This document shows positions 21,901-29,852 of a stretch of DNA of 64,000 nt, in pieces. Location of the stretch: NCBI RefSeq assembly GCF_000340565.2, contig NZ_CP007203.1, positions 4,986,747-5,050,746 on the forward strand. The letters run 5' to 3'. Made by a program: the position numbers and the translations under genes. A model generated the notes under the pieces. It worked only from the letters and a program-made list of their open reading frames with translations. It was not told the origin of the DNA and ran no database searches. How positions within the stretch are numbered: position 1 is the stretch's first letter; each line of letters opens with the position of its first letter. This stretch comes from Nodularia spumigena CCY9414 (GTDB lineage: Bacteria > Cyanobacteriota > Cyanobacteriia > Cyanobacteriales > Nostocaceae).

Positions 21901-23136
21901 TGTCCTGAATTAAGAAATCATCTCAAATCCCGTTTACCCGATTACATGATTCCTGCTCAGATCATGGTATTGGATAAGTTGCCTTTAACTCCTAATGGCA
22001 AAATTAATCGTAAAGCTTTACCTGCTCCTAATGTTGGGGTTGAAGGCTTATATGTAGCCCCACGCAACGAAGTTGAACAACAACTAGAGCAATTATGGTC
22101 TGCTGTACTCGAACGTCAAAAGATTGGAATTCATGATAACTTTTTCGACTTAGGTGGCCATTCTTTATTGGCGATCAAATTGCTCAATAATATTCAACAG
22201 GAGTTCGGGCAACAACTTGCCTTAAGCAGTCTATTTCAGAATCCTACTATTGCTCAATTAGCAGAAGCACTCTGTAATACTGAGGTACAACAGTCCCATC
22301 CCGATTTGCTGTCACTCCAACCCCAAGGAGATGCAACTCCTCTATTTTGTCTACCTGGAGCAAACGGACACGGCTTCTATTTTCAAGATTTGGCTATCAA
22401 TTTAGGACAGCATCCAGTTTATAGCTTGGAAACTCCAGGGAGAGACGGACTGAGCAAAGTTCCAGATTCAGTAGAGCGTCATGCAAATCAACTAATTGAG
22501 TTATTACATCAGCAGCCAGCCAAAAGTCCATACATACTTGCAGGATACTCATCAGGTTGTGCTGTTGCTTTTGAAATGGTTTCCCAACTGGAACAGCAAG
22601 GTGAAAAGGTAGGATTACTAGCTATCTTGGACGCTGGATTAGTTTCTCACCCTGAATATTTAACTGATAGAGCAGAGATTGATTGGATTTGGCAATTACT
22701 CCAACGGATTGAAGCTTTAAAAGGAGTTTCTTTAGGTTTAGAATACGCTGATTTAGCTGCTCAATGCGATGATCAAGCCCGTTGGGATTTGGCAGCAGAG
22801 TATTTATACAAATACAATGTCCTACCGGAACACTCAAGCCTTTCTTTACTCAAAACCAATATACAAGTGATGAAAGTGCTAACGCACAATTACGTAAATT
22901 ATCAGCCTTCTCATCGAATTTCTGCACCGATTGTTTTATTCCGCGCTCAAGAAGTGCATGAAATTGTTTTGCAAGAACTCCGAGCTATTTCTGATTACGA
23001 TTTACCGGATTGGGGATGGCAAGCATACACCCAAAATCCTGTCAAGGTGATATCTATATCTGGAAACCACGGTCGAATGTTTTATGAACCAAATGTAAAA
23101 ATCTTAGCCTCGCAATTACGGATGATGATGACTTAA
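18952..23136 (+). CDS. aptD: Anabaenopeptin synthetase, terminal module (docking-C-A-PCP-TE)
   Basis: 1394 residues, starting in the ATGA overlap with aptC. Residues 1-60 look like a TubC-type N-terminal docking domain (LRLQNMGCRIWAEDDKLRI, then a helical segment ending ILAFLK). Then come condensation (HHIISDG near 215), adenylation (YTSGSTG near 690), carrier (GGHSL near 1066) and a type I thioesterase with the nucleophile motif GYSSG near 1198 and a C-terminal catalytic His candidate in GNHGR. The pocket DVWTITAICK closely resembles the classical Phe code, fitting Phe at position 6 of anabaenopeptins. The thioesterase should release the chain by cyclising onto the Lys side-chain amine, as known for the family. 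Confidence 0.92.
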   Translation: MTITQNQQVVSLMLRLQNMGCRIWAEDDKLRIRTSKNALTAELKQEIQHNKADILAFLKAAKTQAVSAEEIPALSPDSPKLLSFAQQRLWLLAQLQGSSAAYNMPIALQLNGNLNIDALHSSLAYLLNRHESLRMYFPTVAGEPQIAFLNLDEIEVLTVQDCREEAGEKFLQCPNIQDLIDAHAQEHFDLNIGLLFKAKLLQLQDQKSVLVINMHHIISDGWSMGVFVRELRQAYTAYSQGQTPNLSPLHIQYSDYATWQRNWLQGEVLENQINYWKHQLNDASPLLELPTDYPRPAQKSYQGDRYLYSLSPELSAAVNAFSQQQGVSLFMTLLATLSILLSRYSRQEDLCIGSPIANRTHSQTEALIGFFVNTLVMRQQIKPEQSFIEFLQQTRQTCLDAYAHQDIPFEVLVEKLQPERSMSYNPLFQVMFALENNESPDLSLPGLEIQWLGVKGAIAKFDLTLLVMEYDNQLNCSWEYATDLFEKSSIQRMAEQFEVLLKGIIDNPNQAINTLPLMTAAELLQLQRWNQNQADYPEDQTLVDLFEQQVEKNPDHIALVFESQQLTYQQLNQKANQLAHYLIQNYPIQPDTLVGICVERSLEMIIGVLGVLKAGGAYVPIDPNYPQERIKFLLEDSGVSVLLTQSFILEQLPITEQKYQAICLDKEAFAEELTDNPSPKITPENLAYVIYTSGSTGRPKGVMIEHGGLVNLTLAVNQVLQIQPQSRLLQFASFSFDVSIWEFAPVLAAGACLYLAKKETLLPNQDLVNFLTNHKISHATLPPSVLSLLPQAPFPDWQIIIATGEACPTELVTRWAKGRQFFNAYGPTESTICTSIALCQPNGKKPPIGKPWPNIQIYILDAHHQPLPPGIPGELCIAGVGLARGYLNRPELTAEKFIEVELFGKVKRIYKTGDLARWGIDGNLEYLGRIDEQVKLRGFRIELGEIESQLLQHPSVKEAVVILYKTESNQSLIAYVTGITHDLCPELRNHLKSRLPDYMIPAQIMVLDKLPLTPNGKINRKALPAPNVGVEGLYVAPRNEVEQQLEQLWSAVLERQKIGIHDNFFDLGGHSLLAIKLLNNIQQEFGQQLALSSLFQNPTIAQLAEALCNTEVQQSHPDLLSLQPQGDATPLFCLPGANGHGFYFQDLAINLGQHPVYSLETPGRDGLSKVPDSVERHANQLIELLHQQPAKSPYILAGYSSGCAVAFEMVSQLEQQGEKVGLLAILDAGLVSHPEYLTDRAEIDWIWQLLQRIEALKGVSLGLEYADLAAQCDDQARWDLAAEYLYKYNVLPEHSSLSLLKTNIQVMKVLTHNYVNYQPSHRISAPIVLFRAQEVHEIVLQELRAISDYDLPDWGWQAYTQNPVKVISISGNHGRMFYEPNVKILASQLRMMMT

Positions 23137-23200
23137 CCTGTCGAGACGATTGCCCACAATCATTAACCTGATTTTCTTAATTCTAAATTGGTATAAAACA

Positions 23201-24379
23201 ATGCAAACTCTTCCAATCAAAATTTCCGATGAAACCCTGCGCGATGGAGAACAACAAGTAGGTGTTTTTTTCTCTTTACCAACCAAACACAAACTTGCCC
23301 ATCTGATTGCTCAAACAGGAGTTGATGAACTTTGCATCATGCCCAGTGTCTGTGAACAAGAAGCAGAACTAGTCAAAACATTAATATCAGAAGGATGGGA
23401 TGATCTCATCACTGCTGATACGATGATGGGAAAAGACTACATAGATTATGCGAAGAACTGCGGAGTTAAGCGCATCATTCTCTTCCATGCTGTTTCTGAT
23501 CGCTTGCTGTTTTTACGCAATCCCCATGTTCGTCTGATGAGCGAATTCCAAGACAAAACCATTGATGACGATATCCCATCTCACATCATCAATCAAATTC
23601 GTCAAGATGCTCTTGATGTGATTGTGGAAAATCTGCACTATGCCACAAAAGTCGCTGGTTTGAGAGTAGATTTTGCGGCTGAGGATGCTTCTAGAGCCGA
23701 TTTTGACTTTTTAGTCCAATGTATTCGCTCATGCAGTCCTTATATTGAACACTTTCTACTGTGCGATACGGTGGGGGTTCTGAGTCCAGAAAAGAGCTAT
23801 ATCTGGATTAACGATTTGCTCCAATCCACTACAGGGGTAGCATTTGGGGTACACTACCACAATGATATGGGATTGGCTCTGGAGAATACTCTTCAATCTC
23901 TAATGGCCGGAGCAACTTTAGTATCTGGGACTTTTTGTGGTTTGGGGGAGCGAGCCGGAAATGTTGCCCTTGAGCAAGTATTAAATGGGTTGCGAGTCCG
24001 TTTTGGCATTGAAGTTGAGGGCATAAACTATGATGCTGTTGACGCAGTAACTAATTACATTGAGGAGATGGGGATTCGTCCTGCACCCCCCTATTCTCAA
24101 ACTTCCCAACGTCATGAATCAGGTATCCACGTCAATTCTTTGTTTCGTGATCCTCAGAGCTATGCCATATTTCCTCACAATAAGATAGATGTTGTCTTTG
24201 GCAAATGGAGTGGAGTCAGTAATTTTCAATATCTATTTGAAAAGCAACTGCAAAATCCGCAAACCAGACAACAGTATGAGAAAATGCGTTCTGTAATCAA
24301 ATCTTTGGCGACGGAACAAGAATGTTATTTTACCGCTAACGAAGTTTTAAAACTCTGGAAGGATGGTATCTTTGAATAG
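23201..24379 (+). CDS. hphA: Isopropylmalate/homocitrate-synthase-like enzyme, HphA type
   Basis: 392 residues from ATG 23201; an upstream TTG at 23150 would add 17 hydrophobic residues that do not belong to the family. It opens with the Claisen-condensation signature SDETLRDGEQQ and has the metal-binding HYHNDMG motif with CGLGERAGN downstream. It lacks the C-terminal regulatory domain of true LeuA, so its length is nearer homocitrate synthase (NifV). Its position 64 bases after aptD, plus homotyrosine-like pockets in AptC, favours HphA, which condenses acetyl-CoA with an aromatic 2-oxo acid in the first step to L-homotyrosine or L-homophenylalanine. The partner genes hphB and hphCD are not in this window. 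NifV is the main alternative. Confidence 0.82.
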   Translation: MQTLPIKISDETLRDGEQQVGVFFSLPTKHKLAHLIAQTGVDELCIMPSVCEQEAELVKTLISEGWDDLITADTMMGKDYIDYAKNCGVKRIILFHAVSDRLLFLRNPHVRLMSEFQDKTIDDDIPSHIINQIRQDALDVIVENLHYATKVAGLRVDFAAEDASRADFDFLVQCIRSCSPYIEHFLLCDTVGVLSPEKSYIWINDLLQSTTGVAFGVHYHNDMGLALENTLQSLMAGATLVSGTFCGLGERAGNVALEQVLNGLRVRFGIEVEGINYDAVDAVTNYIEEMGIRPAPPYSQTSQRHESGIHVNSLFRDPQSYAIFPHNKIDVVFGKWSGVSNFQYLFEKQLQNPQTRQQYEKMRSVIKSLATEQECYFTANEVLKLWKDGIFE

Positions 24380-24615
24380 CCCGTTGTGATAATTTACAAT
24401 TCAAAATTCCAAATCGTTATCAACTCAGGAGCATCTTGGCTGAATCCTGAATTACTTGTTAATTTATGGTGTGTCAATCCTGAATCTTAATTACAGGAAT
24501 GCGGTTTGATTTTTGTGAGCGAAGCCTGGGCTTTCGTTGACAAATCACATATACATTAGCCTTGTTTTAGTTTTCTCTATTACTTACTTTAGAAGAATCA
24601 AAGAATTTTATCCAG

Positions 24616-26832
24616 ATGCAAGCAACAACTTTTATTAATAAGTCCGCAAATAATAATTCTGCTCCAGGTACTAATCAATTTTGGAAAAATTTCCACCAGA
24701 TTATCGGACCTTACTGGTATCCTACAGATGCTAATGGCAGAGCATTTTCAGATGTAATTCGCACATGGGGGATGCTGATTCTCCTCATATTGTTAATCAT
24801 TTCACTTGTGGGGGTAACAGTTTTTAATAGCTTTGTTAGCCGCTTTTTACTTGATGTTATTACTGAAGAGAAAGATTTAAAGAAATTTACTGATATATTA
24901 TTTCTTTACGGTTCTGCCCTGGTTCTAGTAACAATATTATTAGGCTTTTCTAGATTTGTGAGGAAAAAGCTTGCTCTTGATTGGTATGAATGGCTCAATA
25001 ATCATATTTTATCAAAATATTTAAGCAATCGTGCATATTATAAATTAAATTTTAAATCTGATGTTAATAATCCCGATCAACAAATATCGCAAGAAATCGA
25101 ACCTTTGACCAGAGATACTCTCAGCTTTTTAGCTACATTGCTAGAAAAAGTTATAGAAATGACGGCTTTTTTAATTATTCTCTGGATACTGTCTCCGTGG
25201 GTAGCAATTGCTTTGGTTTGTTATACTATAATCGGTAATTTAATTGGTCTTTATTTAGCTCAAGAATTAAATAAAATTAGACAAAAAGAACTCGAATGTA
25301 CAGGAGACTATACATATAGTTTAACTCATGTTCGCAATCACGCTGAATCAATTGCTTTTTTCCAGGGAGAAGACCAAGAATTAAATATCATTCAGCGCAG
25401 ATTTAATAAGATTATTCAAGGTGCTAAACAAAAGATTAATTGGGAGAGAAGTCAAGATATTTTTAATCGAGGATATCAGGCTGTCATTCAAATATTTCCA
25501 TTTATAGTATTTGGTCCTTTACAGATTAAGGGAGAAATTGATTTTGGCGAAATTGCCCAAGCTAGTTTAGCTTGTAATCTGTTCTCTAATGCTATGGCAG
25601 AATTAATCAGAGAATTTGCGACTTCAGGGCGTTTTGCTAGTTATATTGAGCGTTTAGCTGAACTTTGGGAAGGGTTAACAGTTGTCACTCAACAACCGGA
25701 AAATGTGAGTACGATTAAGACACAAGAAGAAAAACGACTAGCTTTTGAGAATGTTACTTTACAAACTCCCAATTATGAACAGGTAATTGTTGAAGAATTA
25801 TCGCTGACGGTTCAACCTGGTGAGGGTTTATTAATTGTTGGTCCGAGTGGTCGGGGTAAAAGTTCTCTGTTGAGAGCGATCGCTGGTTTGTGGAACGCAG
25901 GAACCGGTCGTGTGGTCAGACCACCCCTAGAAGATGTATTATTTTTACCTCAACGTCCTTACATCATTTTAGGAACTTTGCGAGAACAGTTACTCTATCC
26001 CCATACAACACGGGGAATGAGCGAACGCGAACTGGAAGCAGTTTTAAAACAAGTGAATCTGCAAAATTTATTGAGTCGAATAGATAATTTTGATACAGAA
26101 CTTTCTTGGGAAAATATCCTTTCATTGGGAGAACAACAACGTTTAGCATTCGCACGCTTATTAGTTACTCGTCCTAGCTTTATTATTTTAGATGAAGCTA
26201 CAAGTGCTTTAGATTTGAAGAATGAAGGTAATTTATATCACCAATTACAAGAAACAAACACAACATATATCAGTGTAGGGCATCGAGAAAGCCTATTTAA
26301 TTATCATCAATGGGTTTTAGAACTATCACAAGATTCTAGTTGGCATCTGCTATCTGTTGAGGATTATAGACGGCAAAAAGCACAAGAAATTGCTACTGAT
26401 AATTCTGAAAATTCTGGTATCACTATAGAAGTTGTATCCAATAATAAATCTGCTGATGAAACTGGAAATAAACCAGAAACATTAACCGCTTCTTCTGAAA
26501 ATACAGAAATTATCATAGATTCTTTACCTGACGATGAAACTGGAAATAAACCAGAAACATTAACCGCTTCTTCTGAAAATACAGAAATTATCATAGATTC
26601 TTTACCTGACGATGAAACTGGAAATAAACCAGAAACATTAACAGCAGATACAGGTGAAATTGTAGGACTTTCTCATCGAAAAATGCAGGAATTAACTGAC
26701 TATTCACTAGGTACTGTCAGAAGCAAGGCCAGCAAAGGTCAAACCATTGCTACAAAGGATGGTTCTACCTACCGCTATAATAAAGACTCAAAGGTTTTGA
26801 AATGGGTAAGAGTTGAACACCTTGAGAATTAA
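24616..26832 (+). CDS. aptE: BacA/SbmA-like ABC transporter with repeated C-terminal tail
   Basis: 738 residues. An N-terminal membrane domain (helices near 50-75, 95-115, 180-220, 290-315) of the ABC_membrane_2/SbmA type is fused to an ATPase with Walker A GPSGRGKSS, signature LSLGEQQR and Walker B FIILDEATSALD. It matches the exporter usually found in anabaenopeptin loci, so the symbol is a positional inference; it also sits next to the microviridin genes. The paralogue at 29853 ends soon after the ATPase, whereas this protein has about 135 extra residues: two and a half copies of a 26-residue repeat (DETGNKPETL...), then a basic segment (MQELTDYSLGTVRSKASKG) that looks like a helix-turn-helix. 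That tail is unusual for this family. Confidence 0.85.
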   Translation: MQATTFINKSANNNSAPGTNQFWKNFHQIIGPYWYPTDANGRAFSDVIRTWGMLILLILLIISLVGVTVFNSFVSRFLLDVITEEKDLKKFTDILFLYGSALVLVTILLGFSRFVRKKLALDWYEWLNNHILSKYLSNRAYYKLNFKSDVNNPDQQISQEIEPLTRDTLSFLATLLEKVIEMTAFLIILWILSPWVAIALVCYTIIGNLIGLYLAQELNKIRQKELECTGDYTYSLTHVRNHAESIAFFQGEDQELNIIQRRFNKIIQGAKQKINWERSQDIFNRGYQAVIQIFPFIVFGPLQIKGEIDFGEIAQASLACNLFSNAMAELIREFATSGRFASYIERLAELWEGLTVVTQQPENVSTIKTQEEKRLAFENVTLQTPNYEQVIVEELSLTVQPGEGLLIVGPSGRGKSSLLRAIAGLWNAGTGRVVRPPLEDVLFLPQRPYIILGTLREQLLYPHTTRGMSERELEAVLKQVNLQNLLSRIDNFDTELSWENILSLGEQQRLAFARLLVTRPSFIILDEATSALDLKNEGNLYHQLQETNTTYISVGHRESLFNYHQWVLELSQDSSWHLLSVEDYRRQKAQEIATDNSENSGITIEVVSNNKSADETGNKPETLTASSENTEIIIDSLPDDETGNKPETLTASSENTEIIIDSLPDDETGNKPETLTADTGEIVGLSHRKMQELTDYSLGTVRSKASKGQTIATKDGSTYRYNKDSKVLKWVRVEHLEN
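26455..26642 (+). repeat. 78-base in-frame tandem repeat in the transporter tail
   Basis: GATGAAACTGGAAATAAACC recurs at 26455, 26533 and 26611, a 78-base period giving two full copies and a 32-base third one. Copies look identical over most of their length, so the expansion is recent and is likely to vary in copy number between strains. It encodes the acidic 26-residue linker repeat of the ABC transporter. Confidence 0.9.
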
Positions 26833-27009
26833 GTAACTCAAAAGTAAAAAAACGTAATATCAGTAAACCAAAAAGTTTTTCCCAATGTTAGCCTTTTTAT
26901 CTCAAGTCCTACAAAGGAAATATCAAGTCATTGAAAGCATTTATCTTCCATCCGGTTAGCCTCAAGAAATTATTACCCAGCTAATCATAAGTAATTATTA
27001 TCTATATGA

Positions 27010-27237
27010 TATCTACTGGTTAGAACACTGAGAGGTGAAGAGCATCTGACGCTACAAAATACTTGGCATATAGCGCCAGTATTTTATAGGAATCGCTCTT
27101 TGGGAAAGACTTTTTGGTTTACTGAATATCCAGATCCCCTACTTCTTGAAGAAGCTGGCGATATACCCGATTTAGATTTTACATTTTATTTAATCATGAA
27201 ACTCTTACTGCAAAAGGGTTTTACTCCTGACTCCTAA
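27010..27237 (+). pseudogene. Possible decayed gene remnant upstream of the microviridin precursor
   Basis: A 75-codon open frame with no ATG near its beginning, ending at TAA 27235-27237. The peptide has gene-like composition (LTLQNTWHIAPVFYRN, then FWFTEYPDPLLLEEAGDIPD) and two proline/acid-rich stretches, but I cannot place it in a family. It may be the tail of a broken gene, or chance. The rest of the spacer 26833-27344 holds an exact 8-base inverted repeat (AAAATACT/AGTATTTT, 27056-27085) and nothing else clear. Confidence 0.25.
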
Positions 27238-27344
27238 CTCCTGCTATATCTTAAATATCTTAAATGTCCTTGCTTTAACACTCATTTACTGATATATATT
27301 TCATGGGTAACATAAAGTTCCTCTCAGGAAAACAGGAATATCTT

Positions 27345-27506
27345 ATGACAACAGCAACATTAGCAAATATTGAAGCCGTGCCTTTCTTCGCTCGCTTTTT
27401 GGCAGCAGAAGAACCACCAGAAACACCAGCACCACAACCAGAAGAACAGCCATTACCTCCACCAATATTTACTTTAAAGTGGCCTTCTGATTGGGAAGAT
27501 TGCTAA
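27345..27506 (+). CDS. mdnA: Microviridin precursor peptide
   Basis: 53 residues from ATG 27345, preceded by AGGAA; an in-frame ATG at 27303 would add 14 residues with no family support. The leader holds the strongly conserved PFFARFL helix recognised by the ATP-grasp ligases. The single core is TLKWPSDWEDC at the C-terminus. By analogy with known microviridins, Thr-Asp and Ser-Glu side-chain esters and a Lys-Asp (normally Lys-Glu) amide would give the tricyclic cage. Odd points: the peptide ends in Cys where aromatic residues such as Tyr or Trp are usual, and a Pro/Glu-rich linker separates leader and core. Mature microviridins are serine-protease inhibitors. Confidence 0.95.
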   Translation: MTTATLANIEAVPFFARFLAAEEPPETPAPQPEEQPLPPPIFTLKWPSDWEDC

Positions 27507-27626
27507 ATAAAGTAAATTTGAAATTGCAAAAATAGCAGAATCAAGAAATTGAAACCTGCTGATTGTTTCTGAATAGATAGCATATTCAGATATCAATAAT
27601 ATTTAAGCGATCGCTGCTGGTTGAAT

Positions 27627-27685
27627 ATCCCCGAATTCTACTCGTTGGACAGCCACTATACAGGTGTCTACAAGAAATCGGGGAT
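27627..27685 (+). promoter_or_regulatory. Stem-loop between mdnA and mdnB
   Basis: The arms ATCCCCGAATTC (27627-27638) and GAAATCGGGGAT (27674-27685) pair over 12 bases with an internal mismatch around a 35-base loop. An A/T-rich stretch follows. It is placed to act as a partial terminator or 3' stabiliser that makes precursor mRNA more abundant than the enzyme mRNA; this role is inference. Confidence 0.45.
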
Positions 27686-27758
27686 TTATAATTAAAAAGT
27701 AACTTTTTTAGGTAGTTACGAATATTTAGCTAATCAAATCCCAATTAAAAAAGTTTTT

Positions 27759-28736
27759 ATGCACTTATCTGGTGACATTGTTTTATTAATTACTCACAGG
27801 GGTGATTTTTTCACAATAGATAGAGTGGCTGAAGCATTGTCAAAAAAAGGGGTGCAACCATTTCGCTTAGATACTGATAGGTTTCCCCTAGAAGTACAAT
27901 TAACAGCACATTTTGATAACAACAAAACCTATCACACTATAGACTATGGCGGTTATTGTATCAGTACAGAACAGGTGCAAGCGGTGTGGCTGCGCCGAAT
28001 ATGGGAACCAAAACTAAGTGCAGACTTAGCACCCAAGTTTCGAGAAGCTTGCATAAGAGAATCACAAGCAACTTTAAATGGTTTCTGGGATAGTCTGCGG
28101 AAAGCTCATTGGGTAGATAAATTAGAATGTATAAATGCTGCCAGTGATAAGTTGCGCCAACTGCGGGTTGCTACTCAGGCAGGTTTTGTCATTCCTCAAA
28201 CTCTTGTTACTAACAAAGCTGAAGCTGCAAGGAAGTTTTTTCAACAAGTTAACGGCAAGATGGTGAGTAAGTTATTAACTCCTCTATCCCGGACTATGGA
28301 ATCTACTTCTTTTTTTCTTTATACCAGTGTTATTAAACAATCAGACTTAGAAAATGCTGAGTCCTTGCGTTATTGTCCGATGGTGTTTCAAGAGCAAATT
28401 CCTAAACAGTGGGAATTGCGGGTAGTGTACGTAAATGGTAAAGTATTTGTCGGTGCGTTAGATGCCAGCGTTTATGACACATCTAAAGTTGATTGGCGTA
28501 AACCTGGTGTTGATGTTGGTGTATGGCAAAACTATGAGCTTCCTGAACAAGTGCTGCGTCGTTTGCAAATCTTTATGGATAAATTGGGGCTATTGTTTGG
28601 AGCGTTAGATTTTATCGTCACACCATCAGAAGACTATGTATTTTTAGAAATTAACCCCATAGGTGAATGGGGAATGCTAGAAAAAGACTTGGATTTGCCT
28701 ATTGCGAATGCGATCGCTGATACTCTACTTTTATAG
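27759..28736 (+). CDS. mdnB: Microviridin lactam-forming ATP-grasp ligase
   Basis: 325 residues of the RimK/GrsP-like ATP-grasp family. The N-terminal pattern (LLITHRGDFFTIDRVAEAL, FRLDTDRFPL) and YCPMVFQEQIPKQWELRVV in the ATP-grasp region match MdnB/MvdC rather than MdnC. The metal-binding end VFLEINPIGEW is intact. In the known pathway this enzyme acts second, closing the Lys to acidic side-chain amide after both esters are made; the precursor's PFFARFL leader binds and activates it. It lies 252 bases after mdnA and 117 before mdnC. Assignment to MdnB rather than MdnC is from sequence recall and direct comparison of the two ligases here. Confidence 0.92.
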   Translation: MHLSGDIVLLITHRGDFFTIDRVAEALSKKGVQPFRLDTDRFPLEVQLTAHFDNNKTYHTIDYGGYCISTEQVQAVWLRRIWEPKLSADLAPKFREACIRESQATLNGFWDSLRKAHWVDKLECINAASDKLRQLRVATQAGFVIPQTLVTNKAEAARKFFQQVNGKMVSKLLTPLSRTMESTSFFLYTSVIKQSDLENAESLRYCPMVFQEQIPKQWELRVVYVNGKVFVGALDASVYDTSKVDWRKPGVDVGVWQNYELPEQVLRRLQIFMDKLGLLFGALDFIVTPSEDYVFLEINPIGEWGMLEKDLDLPIANAIADTLLL

Positions 28737-28853
28737 TTACTAAGGACAGGTGACAGTGTTAGCAGTCTTCTATTGTCTAACTTTTAGTTTTGGTGAATGT
28801 CCTCACGCCTTGTCTACGGTTATAATTCCTAATTTAATTAAAAACATATATTT

Positions 28854-29834
28854 ATGACAGTTTTGATAGTCACATATAGCAACGATAATGAAAGCATTCC
28901 CTTAGTCATCAAAGCAATTGAAGCACAAGGAGAAAAAGCATTTCGGTTTGACACTGACAGATATCCTACAGAAGTCCAATTAGATATTTACCAAGGTGAT
29001 ACAGAACAGGTAATTATCAGTGATGAGGATAAGCAACTTGATTTAAGTCAAGTTTCTGCGGTTTGGTATCGAAGAATGCGTTATGGGGCAAAAATCCCCA
29101 ACACAATGGAAAAGCAATATAGAGAAGCATCAATTAACGAATCTCGCGCTACTATTCGGGGTATGATTGCCAGTCTTCCTGGTTTCCATTTTGATTTGAT
29201 GTCCAATGTACAACGAACTCATCATAAACAATTACAGCTACAAATAGCACGAAAAATAGGATTGCTTATCCCACGCACTCTGACGACTAACAACCCAGAA
29301 GCAGTTAAGCAATTTGCTGCTGAATGTCATAAACAAGGTATAGTAACGAAAATGCTTTCTTCCTTTGCTATTTTTGGCGAACAGGGAGAGCAGTTTTTTG
29401 TGTTTACAAGTCCAGTTAAAGATCAGGATTTGGAGAATCTGGAAGGACTGCGTTTTTGTCCGATGACGTTTCAAGAAAACGTACCCAAGGCGCTAGAATT
29501 GCGGATAACTATTGTAGGACAGCGCGTATTTACAGCAGCAGTAAATTCCCAAAGTTGTCAAGGAGCTACTTATGATTGGCGTAAACAAGGGAGAGCATTA
29601 AAAGACGCTTGGCAATCTTATGATTTACCGCCAGATGTTGAGAAAAAACTATTGCAATTGATGGCTGAATTTGGTTTAAACTATGGAGCAATTGATATGA
29701 TTGTCACACCTGATGGAGATTATGTTTTTCTGGAAATTAATCCAGTTGGGGAATTTTTCTGGTTAGAAATATTTGCACCACATTTCCCAATTTCTCAAGC
29801 GATCGCGGAAATTCTTCTAACTGGTAAAAATTAA
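28854..29834 (+). CDS. mdnC: Microviridin lactone-forming ATP-grasp ligase
   Basis: 326 residues. It starts MTVLIVTYSNDNESIPLVI and has FRFDTDRYPTEV, YRRMRYG, YDWRKQGRAL and VFLEINPVGEFFW, all characteristic of MdnC/MvdD. This enzyme phosphorylates acidic side chains of the precursor core and forms two ester bonds with Thr and Ser, before MdnB makes the amide. All expected ATP-grasp elements appear intact. The next gene begins 18 bases after its stop, so mdnC, the transporter and the following GUN4-domain gene are probably one transcript. Confidence 0.94.
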   Translation: MTVLIVTYSNDNESIPLVIKAIEAQGEKAFRFDTDRYPTEVQLDIYQGDTEQVIISDEDKQLDLSQVSAVWYRRMRYGAKIPNTMEKQYREASINESRATIRGMIASLPGFHFDLMSNVQRTHHKQLQLQIARKIGLLIPRTLTTNNPEAVKQFAAECHKQGIVTKMLSSFAIFGEQGEQFFVFTSPVKDQDLENLEGLRFCPMTFQENVPKALELRITIVGQRVFTAAVNSQSCQGATYDWRKQGRALKDAWQSYDLPPDVEKKLLQLMAEFGLNYGAIDMIVTPDGDYVFLEINPVGEFFWLEIFAPHFPISQAIAEILLTGKN

Positions 29835-29852
29835 AGTAATAAATATCGAATT

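Noticed and set aside
23150..23200. TTG start extending the HphA-like protein by 17 residues
   Set aside because: The extra segment is hydrophobic and unlike the family, whose N-terminus begins just before SDETLRDGEQ.
24616..26832. Assigning the tailed exporter to the microviridin rather than the anabaenopeptin locus
   Set aside because: Both are possible. It is closer to hphA on the same strand, and the microviridin set already has its own exporter, so the positional name is kept with lower confidence.
26885..26959. Mini-frame MLAFLSQVLQRKYQVIES resembling a serine/threonine kinase start
   Set aside because: Only 24 codons, resemblance limited to a short motif, and no kinase body follows in any frame.
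27303..27344. Longer microviridin precursor starting at ATG 27303
   Set aside because: The added residues do not match known leaders, while ATG 27345 has AGGAA in front and gives a normal 53-residue precursor.
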